DNA of 64,000 nucleotides from Nectonema munidae (Eukaryota; Nematomorpha; Nectonematoida; Nectonematidae). The notes below the pieces were generated by a model. It saw only the letters and a list, made by a program, of their open reading frames with translations, did not search any database and was not told the origin of the DNA. Positions 1 through 10,350 of the stretch are shown here, in pieces; positions within the stretch are counted from its first letter, which is position 1; each line of letters begins with the position of its first letter. The stretch is from positions 1-64,000 of the forward strand of contig JAUIRK010000940.1 of NCBI GenBank assembly GCA_030549495.1, read 5' to 3'. A program made the translations under genes and the position numbers.

Positions 1-228
1 AAGTAAGTAAGTAAGTAATTTATTTGAGAAAAACAATATGTTCGAGGAAAAAAAAAAAAAAAAAATCTATCTATATGCAATAGTATTATAACTAAAACTT
101 ATGTAAAGCTGTGTGTGTGGATTACAGTAGTTTGTAGAAAACCGTTAAAGTAATCCCACAAAAACTAGTTTAAAAAATATAATAAAATGATAAAAACACA
201 TGTATATAAATAATCAAATGGTAGTACA

Positions 229-3222
229 CTAATATGTGGAACAAACAAAGCAAAATTTGTTAGAGCAAGAAGGAAGAGAGAGGTATTGAGAGAGGAACCA
301 GAGTCTTGATATAACTTTAAACTTAGGAATCGAATTATCACATTCGCCTAACAACCATCTATGGTTTTCATAAAAACTTACAACTTTAAATCTGACAGAC
401 AATTTAGAGGAGGCTAGTCTGTAGTTTGGCTTGTTGACTACAATTGGAAATCTCAACGAATAGGTAGTCTTAATAGTATAGGTGATGAGATTCAGAAATA
501 ATCTGTGATTTGAGTTGAGATTTGATAAAAGAAAAACACCAACTTTTTGATGGAAAATATCATGTATCTTGAGGAGATTTAACCGTAGGAAAAGTTGATT
601 TGTATGAGACAATCTAGGGCTTCCAGAAACAATTCTGACGGCTTTTTTATAGATAATTTCCAAAGATGACAAATTGCAGTGTCCAAAATTGATGAGACTA
701 TATGAGAGGTGAGGAAGAAACAGAGTTTTCAGAAGAATCAATAGAATTTGTGGTGGAAAAAACTTTTTAGTGTATTTTAAAATACCAGTAATTTTACTAA
801 GCTTGGTAGATAGGAGGGAAATATGAGATTGGAAGTCAAGCTTATTATCAATGTTTAAGCCGAGTAGATTAATATTAGAGACAACTTTCAAACCTTCATC
901 AATAAAAACATTGGAGTCAGTATGAGGCTTCTTCGAAAATAACATGGCTTTAGTTTTCGTATTATTGATACTCAAAAAATTGTTAACGATCCACTGCTTA
1001 ACTTTCTCGAAATGATAGTGGAAAGATGCGCTTGTATCAGAAGAGAGAGGAAAGAGAAGGGTAATGTCATCAGCGTATAAAAGGAATTTAAAAAAAGGAG
1101 AGGACTGGAAAATATCATTCATGTAAATTATAAAAAGTAGAGGGCCAAGAATGGATCCTTGAGGAACCCCTCTGTTTAAAACGAGTGTGGGAGAGGTGGA
1201 TTGTTGGAATTCAACATAATGTTTTCTTCCTTTCAAATAAGAGCTAAAAAACTTAAGTGTAGCATCATCAAATCCATACATACAGAGCTTTTCCAGTAAA
1301 ATTTTGTGTGAAATAGAGTCAAAAGCTTTTGTTATGTCAAGGAAAATGGCCCCAACATCAAATTTATCTTCATGATGAGAAACAATGTAGTCAAGGAAAG
1401 AAGAGTGTAGAAGTTCCGCTGAAAAACCTTTTCGAAAGCCAAACTGATTATTAGATAGCAAATTAGTATCTTCAAAAAAAGCAGACACTTGTGAAAGAAT
1501 TAACTTTTCAAATATTTTTGCAATAACAGGCACAATGGATATAGGCCTGAAACTTTTCAAGTCGATTTTTTCACTCTTTTTGGGGATAGGCAATACTCTG
1601 TTAAGTTTTAAAACTCCTGGAAACATACAATTCTCCAAACATTTATTGAAACAAAGAGAGAGAGGATGAGACAAATAGGAACTAACAAGTTTGATATGAT
1701 TAATGCTGATTCCATATGCATCTTTGGAATTATTATTCGGTATTGCATGAATAGCTTTTTCAAATTCTTCAAAACTAACTTTTTCAAGCTTGAAAGTTTG
1801 AGCATTATAGTGAGGAATAGAATCATAACTCATGTTGGAATCATCAGCTAAAGGTAATGTGAAACTTTCAACAAGTTTTTCAGCAATTACAGAAGGATCA
1901 GAAACAATATTGCCATTTATTGACACTGCTTTTACATCTTTTTCATCGGAACCAATCAGATTTCTCACTTTATTCCAAACATTTCTGGAACTCACATTGT
2001 TCGAAAAAAAATCTTTATAATATTTATTCTTCAAAAAAGCAATCTTGTTTTTTACAGTATTTCGTAATCTTTTATATTCAAGTGCTAATGTTGGATTATT
2101 TTTCGCTTTTTTAGCCTTTTTGTAAAGGTCATCACGTTTTTTGATCAAGTTTATTACATCAAAAGTCATCCAGCAACTTCTTTTGACTTTATATTTAGAA
2201 AGTTTTTGAGAAGTGAAATGTTTAGTCGATGAAGAAATCATAGAAGTCAATCGTAGAATAAGTGAGCTCAAAATAGCTTCAGGAGAAGTTTTATTACCAT
2301 CACAATTACAGCTCCAATCAAACTTAAAATACTCATTAACAAAAGCTATCTTATTGAAAAAACTACACTTTGACTGCTTAGCAACAGCTTTAGAGTAAGA
2401 GCGTAATGATAACAGTATCGGAAAATGATCTGATATATCTTCTTCCAGAATAAAAGTTTCTAAATCTGAAAACGATTGAGGAATTATAAAATTGTCTATA
2501 ATTGTTCCTGAAGACGGCCTTGTGGGAGAATTTATACAAAATTTGAAGCCATTAGAGTATACAATATTTAGAAAATCTGATGTTTTACTACTACAAAGAG
2601 AAATGTCTAAATTAAAATCTCCAAGAAAAATATTCAATTCAGAACTTTTGCTTTCTGATAAAATTTTATCTATATAAGAGTTAAAAAATTCTAAGTTTTC
2701 TATGGAATTGTTAGGCAATCTATAAATGTTGTGCATATTTAAAAATTTTTTACCCGGCATCAATATCTTGATAACAAAAAGTTCAAAATTATTTTGAAAG
2801 ACAACCTTATCAGTAACTTCAAAGTCATAGTTATCATTGATGAAAAAAGCAAGCCCACTATGAAGAGAAAGATTACTAAAATAATTGATAAAATTATAAC
2901 CTTTAATTTTGAATGGAATATCGTGATAATTCCAACACTCTTGAAGGCAAAGAAAGTCTATCTCGTGTTTGAAATAATTTGAAAATTTGGAGAACAGTAA
3001 TTCAACCATATCAAAATTACAAATCAAAGATCTAACATTTAAGCTAACTATATTAATGAGATTCCTGTCAGCTAACCAAATATCTGTAGAATGATTGCTA
3101 TCTGAAAAGAGCCTTAAGCTAGGAGTGAATGAATTTGTTGGAAAAATTTGAGATAATTCTGAATGATTTAACAATGGATTAAAATTTAAAGTGGATATAA
3201 AAGCATCATCAGAACTCATCAT
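229..3222 (-). CDS. LINE ORF2 protein (AP endonuclease plus reverse transcriptase)
   Basis: A 997-residue polyprotein, intact. The N-terminal APE-type endonuclease (about 50-280) shows SLNVRSL, the catalytic-Glu motif LCLQECW, LGDFNLD and the closing SDHFPILL. The reverse transcriptase (about 540-780) shows LPIPKKS, FRPISIVPVIAKIFEK, NQFGFRKGFSAE, LDITKAFDSISHK (near 627), RGVPQGSILGPLLF (near 683) and the catalytic YADD box (near 715). A thumb and a Cys-containing tail (FCFVCSTY) follow. The YADDITLL and GDFNLD wording and the absence of an RNase H domain point to the CR1/L2 side of the Jockey superfamily. All catalytic positions I can recognise are present, so the protein could be functional. 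Confidence 0.93.
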   Translation of the reverse strand: MMSSDDAFISTLNFNPLLNHSELSQIFPTNSFTPSLRLFSDSNHSTDIWLADRNLINIVSLNVRSLICNFDMVELLFSKFSNYFKHEIDFLCLQECWNYHDIPFKIKGYNFINYFSNLSLHSGLAFFINDNYDFEVTDKVVFQNNFELFVIKILMPGKKFLNMHNIYRLPNNSIENLEFFNSYIDKILSESKSSELNIFLGDFNLDISLCSSKTSDFLNIVYSNGFKFCINSPTRPSSGTIIDNFIIPQSFSDLETFILEEDISDHFPILLSLRSYSKAVAKQSKCSFFNKIAFVNEYFKFDWSCNCDGNKTSPEAILSSLILRLTSMISSSTKHFTSQKLSKYKVKRSCWMTFDVINLIKKRDDLYKKAKKAKNNPTLALEYKRLRNTVKNKIAFLKNKYYKDFFSNNVSSRNVWNKVRNLIGSDEKDVKAVSINGNIVSDPSVIAEKLVESFTLPLADDSNMSYDSIPHYNAQTFKLEKVSFEEFEKAIHAIPNNNSKDAYGISINHIKLVSSYLSHPLSLCFNKCLENCMFPGVLKLNRVLPIPKKSEKIDLKSFRPISIVPVIAKIFEKLILSQVSAFFEDTNLLSNNQFGFRKGFSAELLHSSFLDYIVSHHEDKFDVGAIFLDITKAFDSISHKILLEKLCMYGFDDATLKFFSSYLKGRKHYVEFQQSTSPTLVLNRGVPQGSILGPLLFIIYMNDIFQSSPFFKFLLYADDITLLFPLSSDTSASFHYHFEKVKQWIVNNFLSINNTKTKAMLFSKKPHTDSNVFIDEGLKVVSNINLLGLNIDNKLDFQSHISLLSTKLSKITGILKYTKKFFPPQILLILLKTLFLPHLSYSLINFGHCNLSSLEIIYKKAVRIVSGSPRLSHTNQLFLRLNLLKIHDIFHQKVGVFLLSNLNSNHRLFLNLITYTIKTTYSLRFPIVVNKPNYRLASSKLSVRFKVVSFYENHRWLLGECDNSIPKFKVISRLWFLSQYLSLPSCSNKFCFVCSTY
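3209..3222 (-). promoter_or_regulatory. ORF1 stop / ORF2 start overlap
   Basis: On the element strand the junction reads CCTATGATGAGTTCTGATGA. ORF2 opens with tandem ATG ATG, and 5 codons later the ORF1 frame ends at TGA. The 14-base overlap has the geometry expected for termination-coupled reinitiation, which some non-LTR retrotransposons use to make ORF2 protein at low level. The overlap is seen directly; the coupling is inference. Confidence 0.6.
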
Positions 3223-4327
3223 AGGCAGTGTTTAATTTAACCTTTTCAATTTCCCTTTGAACAAAGGGGCACTTGAAGTCAAGTGCGGAATGATTTATAC
3301 TCTCTAAGCCATTGTGTTTACAAGTGGTACACTTCAAGTTACTACTAGAATTACATGTATTACCATTATGAGATCCTGAACAGTATCTACATACTGAAGA
3401 TCTACTACACTGAGAAGCTTTATGGCCAAAAAGGCAGCAATTAGAACATTGCTTAAAAAGAATATAAGGGTATAACTTGTACTTTTCAAAATTAAGATAT
3501 AGAAAAAACCCGTTATCTGCTAAATATTTGTATACTTTTGTAGATAGAGAGAAAACTAAAATTTTCCGATTATTGGTCTTCAAATTTCTGGAGAAAATGA
3601 GATTGAAAACTTCCCCTTCATCTATTAACTTTTTAAGATTAGGATTTTTCAAAAAAATGGAATTCAATACTTCGTCATTGTTCACATCACAATCGACATT
3701 CAAGCTAACTTTTGGTGAAACTTTTTTAACAAATTCAATTTTAAAATTTTCAGTTGATAACTTGTTAGAAGCTATCATCATATTTTGTGAGTCGTTAAAT
3801 TTGAAACAATATTTTTTCTTGAGGTGTTTGAAAGAACTAACCTGAACATCCTTAAGGAGTTCAGAAGACTTTTCTACCAAATTCTCAGAACCAATTTTGG
3901 GAACGAAAAAACAGTAATTATTTCTCTTATTTACTACGTCAGCGTACGTTACTTTTTTTTTAGATTGAGGGACATTTTTATTTTCAACAGGTGAATCGAT
4001 TTTTTTTTCTATTTTTTCAACTTTTTGAATCAACTGTTCTATTTTAGTTACGAGAGGAATATCGCCAATGTTACTATTTGAACTAGAATTAGAAATAAAA
4101 GCATCTTTATTTTCAGTTTTTCTATTTCTACAGCCGCAACAAATATAATTCATACCAAGGGATAAATACTTATCGAAAATTTTATTGAACCCTTTTTGCA
4201 AACCTATACAAAAATAACAGAACCAACTGTCACAAATGAAACACTGCAGCATGTGTTCTGAGCAATCATCATGAGAGTTATTTTCTGAAACATCTCTTGA
4301 ACAAGTTTTACAAACCCAGTCACTCAT
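3209..4327 (-). CDS. LINE ORF1 protein (nucleic-acid binding, zinc-knuckle)
   Basis: A 372-residue ORF1 protein. Residues about 6-70 carry an eight-position Cys/His cluster (CKTC, CFICDSWFC, CCGC) that looks like a PHD-type finger. A basic, Lys-rich segment follows, then a likely RRM-like fold around 135-210 (the phrase YCFKFND is visible). Near residues 290-350 are gag-like zinc knuckles: CSNCCLFGHKASQC, then CRYCSGSHNGNTC, then CTTC with a downstream His and Cys. Jockey/CR1-group ORF1 proteins bind element RNA and chaperone it during target-primed reverse transcription. The frame is uninterrupted. It ends with TGA inside the start of ORF2, so both are expected to be translated from one RNA. 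The RRM call is inference from layout. Confidence 0.85.
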   Translation of the reverse strand: MSDWVCKTCSRDVSENNSHDDCSEHMLQCFICDSWFCYFCIGLQKGFNKIFDKYLSLGMNYICCGCRNRKTENKDAFISNSSSNSNIGDIPLVTKIEQLIQKVEKIEKKIDSPVENKNVPQSKKKVTYADVVNKRNNYCFFVPKIGSENLVEKSSELLKDVQVSSFKHLKKKYCFKFNDSQNMMIASNKLSTENFKIEFVKKVSPKVSLNVDCDVNNDEVLNSIFLKNPNLKKLIDEGEVFNLIFSRNLKTNNRKILVFSLSTKVYKYLADNGFFLYLNFEKYKLYPYILFKQCSNCCLFGHKASQCSRSSVCRYCSGSHNGNTCNSSSNLKCTTCKHNGLESINHSALDFKCPFVQREIEKVKLNTAYDEF

Positions 4328-4690
4328 AAAAATACAGAAAAATTAAGAAAAACTTAAGAAAACGAAAAATGTCACAGATAGGTAAAAAACCTAAATTTTT
4401 AAAATTCTAAAATAAAACTTTAAAATAAATTTTAATGTTAAATAACTAAAAAAAAAAAAAATTAATAAACAAAATTTATTAAACTAAAGTTTAGATAAAA
4501 TAACAAAAGACAGCCCTGTTAAACTTGGATGGATAGGGTTAGAAAAAAAAAAAAAAAAAAAGGTTTCTGATTAGCATTGAGGAATATGAAGTCGAAGCAA
4601 ATTTTCGACTCTGACTACATCTATTTATAATTTTGTGGCCCGACACTCGTTACTGCGGTTCCATTGATTTCTCATCGCTGTCTGTGATAC

Positions 4691-5290
4691 TGTTCCTTTT
4701 TTAAAATACTTGTAAAATACTACATAAAAATATTTAATATTAAGATAAAAATAAACAAAATTGAAAAGCTACACTTATTGGAATGTGACAAGAAGGGGTG
4801 ATCTTTTTGCCTTTGAGCGCTCATCTAGACGCGCAATCGTTTTCTATTTACGATATCCATTTGTAAATCATCTTGTAAAGTGAAAAAGTAGCAACGCTTC
4901 AGGAAAATAACTTGCATTCATAGAACAATATATAATGCACTCGTATTTGACCAGCGTGATATTTTCTGGAAGTTAAAATATAATGATGTACTTATTGAAA
5001 ATTTGAAATAATCATTATCTTCTTGTAAATTAGTCTGAAATTACAAGCCGTTAACTAGAGATGTAAAAAAACAGATAAACTCAAAACCGGTTCTTAGATC
5101 CCATCTTTATTTCAACATTAGGTAAACCTGGTTTTTTTTTAAAAAATACGTCAAAAATTTAGAGAGTAAAAAATTTGCTTAAAAATTAAAAAGTTTTACA
5201 TGACAAATAATGTTAATATAATTTGGGTCTATAAATGTAGAAAATGTTAACCTGATGTAATGTAAGATATTGCTAATGTTAAATTGAAAT
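4691..5290. other. AT-rich stretch, no gene recognised
   Basis: No long ORF, no repeat shared with the rest of the window and no RNA-gene signature were seen between the LINE leader and the next element. Confidence 0.4.
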
Positions 5291-5521
5291 GTTTATTCTT
5301 GTGGTTACTTTTTGCAGGTAAATTAATCAATCTATTTACTTGATTTGGTGTTTTATGTTTACATTTTAGCAGCTTTCTCTTCTGTTCTTTTTGTTTTTAA
5401 GCTAATATTTTTATAGCTCGCCGAAAATGTTTGTTGAAGCATGTAATCGATTAGACATTAATGAAATTTTTGAATAAGGACTTATCAAATTCTGATATTT
5501 AAAATAATGAACGTTTGCAAA
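5291..5521 (+). repeat. 231-bp dispersed repeat, inverted copy at 49780-50011
   Basis: The segment beginning gtttattcttgtggttac and ending at gaacgtttgcaaa is found again, reverse-complemented and nearly collinear, at 49780-50011. It sits directly upstream of the LINE relic at 5515. Fragments of translation such as FLNKDLSNSDI run into the LINE frame, so it is probably the 5' part of the same LINE family. Confidence 0.65.
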
Positions 5522-7568
5522 TTAATAAGATTACTGCTAATTTTTCTAAAGTTGACTGGAATGTTGACAAAGGCTTTAAACTTGTTAAGTTTTATTCTTT
5601 TTTCTTAAGTAAACTTTCCCCTCTTATAGAAAAGTATATTCTTCTAAAAAAATCTCATAATAAATCTCAAGTTTATTTTACTAAAAGAATTAAATTTCTT
5701 CTAAAAAAAAAGAAAAAACTCTTTGCTAATTACTCCAAATCTAGGAGTATACATATGTATGACCAATTCAAACAAATATCTAATACTTTGAGGAACAAGA
5801 CGCGCAAAGCTAGAATATCTTATGAGAGCAAACTTCTTTCCAATTATAAATATAGTCCTAAAAAGGTTTGGTCGTACATAAATCAAAAGCCCAACAATAG
5901 TTTTTCTGAACTAGTTGGATATAATGGATTATCCACCATCACTGATGTTGGAAGAGCTCATTTGTTTAGTGAGTATTTTAGTTCTTGTTTTTCAAATTTT
6001 GATACCAATTGTGATAAAAGAAACTTTTTGTCTACTTGTCACGCTTCTATTGACTGCATTACCTTTGATGTAGTTGAAATAGAGAGTAAGTTGAAAAAAT
6101 TGAATAAGTTTAAGTCTCCTGGTATTGATAATTTACAACCTCATGTCACCTGTGAACAGTATGAAGTACTAGCAGAACCAGTTAAAATAATTTTTGAAAA
6201 GTCATTAGAAGAACAAAAATTTCTAGATGCCTGGAAAACGGCCTTAGTCATACCTGTTTTAAAAAGTGGAAATAAGAAACTTCGTCAAAATTACAGACCT
6301 ATAAGTCTTAATCCAATTCTATCAAAAGTATTTGAGTCATTTATAGCTGATAAAATTGTGTGTCATATAGATAGCTTTCAACTTTTCAATTCTAATCAGC
6401 ATGGGTTCATGAATGGTAAATCTACAATTACAAACCTTCTAGAGTTTCAAAATGACGTAGTTCATCTACTAGAGCTAAATGATACAGTTGATGTAATTTA
6501 TCTAGACTTTCATAAGGCTTTTGATTCTATTTCCCATAAGTATTTAGCCCATAAGCTGTAGTCATTTGGTGTTAAAGGTAATTTACTTGGGTTATTGAAA
6601 AATTATCTTGAAGATAGAAAACAAATTGTTGTTGTCAATGGCACTCATTCTAATTAAAAGCTGGTTACAAGCGGAGTACCGCGGGGATCCGTGCTTGGAC
6701 CTTTGCTGTTCAATATATTTCTCAATGATCTTTTGAACATGGTAAATTCTAAAATAAAAGTGTTTGTTGATGATATTAAAACTTATAATGTATCTAATCC
6801 TCAGGGTAAAAGTTGCTTGCAGAATGATTTAGTGGGGATCTTTCATTGGTGTAGTAGATGGGAGATGAAATTAAATTTAGACAAGTGTACTCATCTGCAA
6901 ATTGGATCACAAAGTATTCAGTCTTACTTCATTGGCGGATACAAACTAAATAATGTAGATTCACAAAAAGACTTAGGTGTAATTGTAAACTTTATCTTGA
7001 TCCAAGAGAAAATATTTCAACAAGAGTTTATAAAGCCTTTCAAGTCTTTCATCAAGTTTACAAAAGGTTTGCTCTATTTGATGCCAACATAGCATTGCTT
7101 TTGTATAAAATCCTCAGAAGACCTATTTTAGAGTATGGTAATGTTGTTGCCTTTCCCTTCCACACCTGTGATGTTGCAAATATTGAAAGAGTCCAGAGAA
7201 CAATTACTAAAAAGATATTAGGTATGAAACATTTTAGCTATAAAGAAAGATTGAAAAAATTTAATTTGCCTTCTACGATGTATAGGTTTAAAAGAAATGA
7301 TATGATTACCGTTTACAACATTGCAAATGAAAAGTTGAAATTGGCTTCACAAATCTTATCTGAGTTTTCTTAAAGACTAAAAAGATTTCACTCTTTCAAT
7401 TTTTAAAAGCGACATTGCAAAAAGTTATATCTGAAAAGATTTTTTACTCAACGTATGATAAATGACTGGAATGTCTTGCCTAATTTTGTTATTAATGACC
7501 CTTCCTTGAATGTTTTTAAAAACAGACTCGATGAATTTTGGAAGAAAAAAATGTTTGAGCATGAATAA
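5515..7568 (+). pseudogene. CR1-like LINE ORF2 relic (RT and C-terminus)
   Basis: A decayed reverse transcriptase that starts downstream of where an endonuclease would be. The linker shows a typical TKRIKFLLKKKKKLF region, then NYRPISLNPILSKVFE, QHGFMNGKSTITNLL, VIYLDFHKAFDSISHK, SGVPRGSVLGPLLF, and FVDD in place of the usual F/YADD. The C-terminal domain reads FTQRMINDWNVLPNF to KNRLDEFWKK. Two in-frame stops (TAG at 6559 and TAA near 6655) interrupt the first frame. A third stop near 7090 coincides with a change of frame to the segment 7095-7373, and the C-terminus follows in another frame. It is therefore dead but not very old. The family differs from the LINE at 1-4690, since the wording of the RT boxes is distinct. 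Confidence 0.88.
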
Positions 7569-7654
7569 AGAAAAACCTTCGTAAATACGATGCGAATATT
7601 CTTCATAGGTTTTTTGCCTCTTTTTTTTGGATTATAAATTATGATGAGAAAAGA

Positions 7655-7955
7655 TTAAATATGAATCTCCTAATAAAGTTTCTCTCATTTAATTCTTGTA
7701 TGAGTATATTAATACAGAAAAATAATGATAATAATTAGTAGCATATATTGAAAGTAGGACTTAAAATATTCATTACAAATATATATAAGGAACTTCATTA
7801 TTAAAATTCTGGCGCGCATCTCCCCTCACCTCCCTCTACCTCCTAAAAGGACAATAGCAAAAAAACGGTCTGAAAAGAGTGTATGGACATTTTATTTTGT
7901 CCAAAAATTAAATGGTAAAAATTACACATTAAAAATGAGAGTCCTTAGAAAAAAA
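7655..7955 (-). repeat. Inverted copy of intron sequence at 46085-46388
   Basis: Reading the minus strand, this stretch parallels 46085-46388 almost base for base, including the GC-rich phrase gaggtgaggggagatgcgcg and the segment tgagagaaactttattagga. It is continuous with the Kazal pseudo-exon duplication at 8102-8470, so a hybrid of two parts of the Kazal locus lies here in reverse. Confidence 0.75.
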
Positions 7956-8101
7956 TGGTATATTTACTTCTTAGACCAAAAATGGTATATTTACTATTTT
8001 ACTATTGAAACAAAAAACAGTGGAACATGAAGTACACGCCTTTAAATTTTCTTCTTCTTTCAAATCAAAAGAACGAACTGAAATAAAAAATGTTGTCTTA
8101 C

Positions 8102-8264
8102 GTTTTCCACCACCATCACCACCACCTCCACTACATTTTCCTTTGGAGTAGTCATTCGGGCCCAAATAGTCGGGGCGATTTTTCTTGAAGTTACAAACAT
8201 TTTTGCATGTTCTGTTATTGTATCCACAAAACTTTACCAGAATTCTTTTCTTTATTTGTGCATT
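8102..8264 (-). pseudogene. Kazal-type pseudo-exon, inverted duplicate of the exon at 39479
   Basis: On the minus strand an acceptor gcttag is followed by an exon matching 39479-39649 (CNFKKNRPDYLGPNDYSKGKC, then a glycine run and GK) and a donor gtaag. An extra base just before the second cysteine shifts the frame relative to the intact exon, and the conserved YDN/TYKNAC region reads with changed residues. It therefore cannot be used as the source exon is. The glycine run is shorter than at 39479 and is interrupted by Asp. Both splice sites are preserved. Lying about 31 kb away in the opposite orientation, it is a stray copy, not a member of the gene. Confidence 0.8.
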
Positions 8265-8470
8265 CTAAGCAAAAGGTTGCATTTTACATATAGAAGAAAA
8301 TCAAGAACTTTTTCACATATCATTAAAGTTTAGGAAAGGATTTGCTCATTTTGAAATGATTGCAAATAGAAAAAAGTATTCAGTTTTATACATATACCGA
8401 TAAAATTAAGTTTTTTTTTTGACTTATGTTTAAAAGTGAAACAGTATATAATAACTGTGTCATTTATTTA
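8265..8470 (-). repeat. Duplicated intron upstream of the Kazal pseudo-exon
   Basis: The reverse complement follows the intron at 39160-39478 closely (for example gtttcacttttaaacataag and ttgcaatcatttcaaaat). It lacks about 130 bp present there at 39208-39330. That extra block has short inverted ends (tagcagttt / aaactgcta) and may be a small MITE that entered the main locus after the duplication. Confidence 0.65.
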
Positions 8471-8868
8471 AAAATTGGAAGCGAGCGAATACAAAGATGT
8501 AATAAAATATATGCTCGAAATTATGAATCAAATAAATTAATATGGTAAATAAATTAATAAAAAATTAATTTTTAAATCCCTTATTTCGAAAAATAAGAAA
8601 TTAATTTTTAATATTTTCTTGCAAAATGCCTGTAATAAATGCAGGAAAAAGAAGAAGATTTATTGAAATGAAAAGAATGAAAATAAACAAGCAACAAAAG
8701 AGGACAAATTAATTAAACACGCACAGGCCTACATGTACTTCCTTAGTAAATTATAATTATAAAAAATAACTGTAAAAATAAAAGTCAAGCAATTTGAAAT
8801 AAAATGAAAACATAAGAAAAAAACATGAGATGTTAAAGTCTGCGTAGTTACAAAGGTTTATGAAAACC
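8471..8868. other. AT-rich stretch, no gene recognised
   Basis: Only simple A/T-rich sequence is seen, with one purine-rich patch (aaaaagaagaagatttatt) resembling the tail of a minus-strand LINE. Confidence 0.35.
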
Positions 8869-8877
8869 GCTGGCAGG

Positions 8878-9701
8878 TGTACCCGGCCATTTGGCTGAAA
8901 GACAATTGGCCGACAGACATCTGACCGAATGGACATTTAGCCGAATTACATTTGGCCGAACAGGCATTTCACCGAACGGACATTTGACAGAACAGACAAT
9001 TGACCTAACAGAACAGAACAGAACAGACAATTGATCTTGTCCGGACACGGTAAAGATGCGTATGTTATCTTATGCTATTTATAACACAATTTTGTATATA
9101 CTTACGTGCCACCAATGAAATGTATTCGTCTACAGAGCACAAGTTTCACGCTTATAACTCACTTATGGTAGGCTTATCTTCACTCAGGACTAATTTGCTA
9201 AATTTTTGTATGGTTATATGTAAGGGTCTAACTAATTAATGACCAACAATCTTCTATTTTATGGTTGGATTTGAAAATATGCTATACTATATTATACTAT
9301 ACTAACATCGACTCTAAAACTAACAATATTCTAACTATACTGCTAACACTAACGTTAAAACTAACAATATTTTAACTGTACTAACACCAAATCTAAGACT
9401 AACAATATTCTAACTATACTAACTCTAAAACTAACAATATTTTAACTATACTAACACCAACCCTAAGACTAACAATATTCTAACTATTTCTAATGTTTAT
9501 TCTAAAATCTATTCTAAATGTTTATTCGATCAAATGTCCCTTCGGTCAAATGTCTGTTCGGTCAAATGTCCGTTTGGTGAAATGTCGGTCCTGTCAAATG
9601 TCTGTTAGGCCAAATGTACGTCGGCTAAATGTCCATTCGTTTGATGTCTGTCGGCCAAATGTCTGTCGGCAAATTGTCTTTCGGCCAAATGTCTGGACAT
9701 G
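8878..9701. mobile_element. Foldback element, copy 1 (arms of tandem ~17-bp units)
   Basis: An 824-bp element with terminal inverted repeats of about 170 bp. Each arm is made of imperfect tandem units of the type gacatttggccgaa. The flanks carry a 9-bp direct repeat, gctggcagg (8869-8877 and 9702-9710). A second copy with its own duplication is at 36147-36980. Direct duplications of 9-10 bp with long structured arms are typical of Mutator-like foldback elements. No transposase is encoded, so this would be non-autonomous. ORFs over the arms are translations of the repeat, not genes. The superfamily assignment is inference from duplication length. Confidence 0.8.
9296..9500. repeat. Internal minisatellite of the foldback element
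   Basis: Imperfect tandem copies of a CTAAC-rich unit (actaacaatattctaactat and variants, period roughly 40-50 bp) fill the right part of the core between the arms. The same array is conserved in the second copy near 36590-36790. Confidence 0.7.
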
Positions 9702-9884
9702 GCTGGCAGGACCTTCGCATAAAAAGAGTGAAAATATATGTTTATATATACATATATATACATTGATTTATATTTACTTTGAGTAATTACATCAAAAACA
9801 AATTTTTATTACACACACGTGGCAATTTGTAGTTTTCTGTAAAGAGAAGCTTTGACAAATTTTTGAACTTTTTTTCCCTAGCAA

Positions 9885-10345
9885 CAGCTTTCACCAATTA
9901 AACTTTTGTGACATTCATAAAAATTAACAACTTTATATATTATGGACATTTTTGAAAGTTATAACCTAAAATTTGGTTTGTTCAGTGAGAGTGGGTTGCG
10001 AAAAGAGTAAGAGTGTTTCTGTTTGTACGTGATGAGATTCGAAAAAAGTCCATGAGTTGCAATAAATGAAGAAATAAGAAATAATCCAACTTTTTGGGAG
10101 AAAAGGTCTTTGAGTTTAAGGAGATCATATTCTACGAAGAGGCTGTTGGTATGAGAAAATTTGCTTGTACCGGCAACAATCCTTATCGTTTTTTTGTACA
10201 AAACTTGAATAGAATGCAAGTTTTCTTGCCCAAAATTTATCAAACTGTAAGAAACGAGCGGCAAGAAGAGAATCTTCAATAAAAGCAATTTGATATAAAG
10301 AGGAAAGTACATTCCAATATATTTTAAAATGCTCATATTTATCTC
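9885..10345 (-). pseudogene. 5'-truncated LINE fragment (ORF2 C-terminus)
   Basis: The 125-residue frame at 9959-10336 aligns with the end of the intact ORF2 at 229-3222. Shared phrases include LVSYSLINFG versus LSYSLINFG, VLYKKTIRIVAG versus IIYKKAVRIVSG, SHTNSLF and QKVGLFL. It is a short insertion truncated at about 10345, diverged well beyond a recent copy. Its left end lies near 9885, just right of the foldback element. Confidence 0.8.
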
Positions 10346-10350
10346 ACGAA

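Larger units (their letters stand above)
1..4690 (-). mobile_element. CR1/L2-group LINE, probably full length
   Basis: A non-LTR retrotransposon reading right to left. It has a 5' leader (about 4328-4690), ORF1, ORF2, a 3' UTR, and a short tandem tail of AAGT units at positions 1-20 (TTAC type on the element strand). Both ORFs are open from start to stop, so this may be a young and possibly active copy. The 5' boundary is a guess: about 4560-4690 is richer in G and C than its surroundings, as LINE promoters often are. The target-site duplication cannot be tested because the 3' flank lies outside the window. A homopurine run near 49-65 falls in the 3' UTR. A related, 5'-truncated copy lies at 9885-10345. 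Confidence 0.85.

Noticed and set aside
8848-9786. ORFs of 66-97 codons over the foldback arms (also 36066-36318 and 63047-63427)
   Set aside because: They are direct translations of the tandem units (repeating Ser-Val-Arg or Asn-Gly-Gln phrases) and occur on both strands; no gene.
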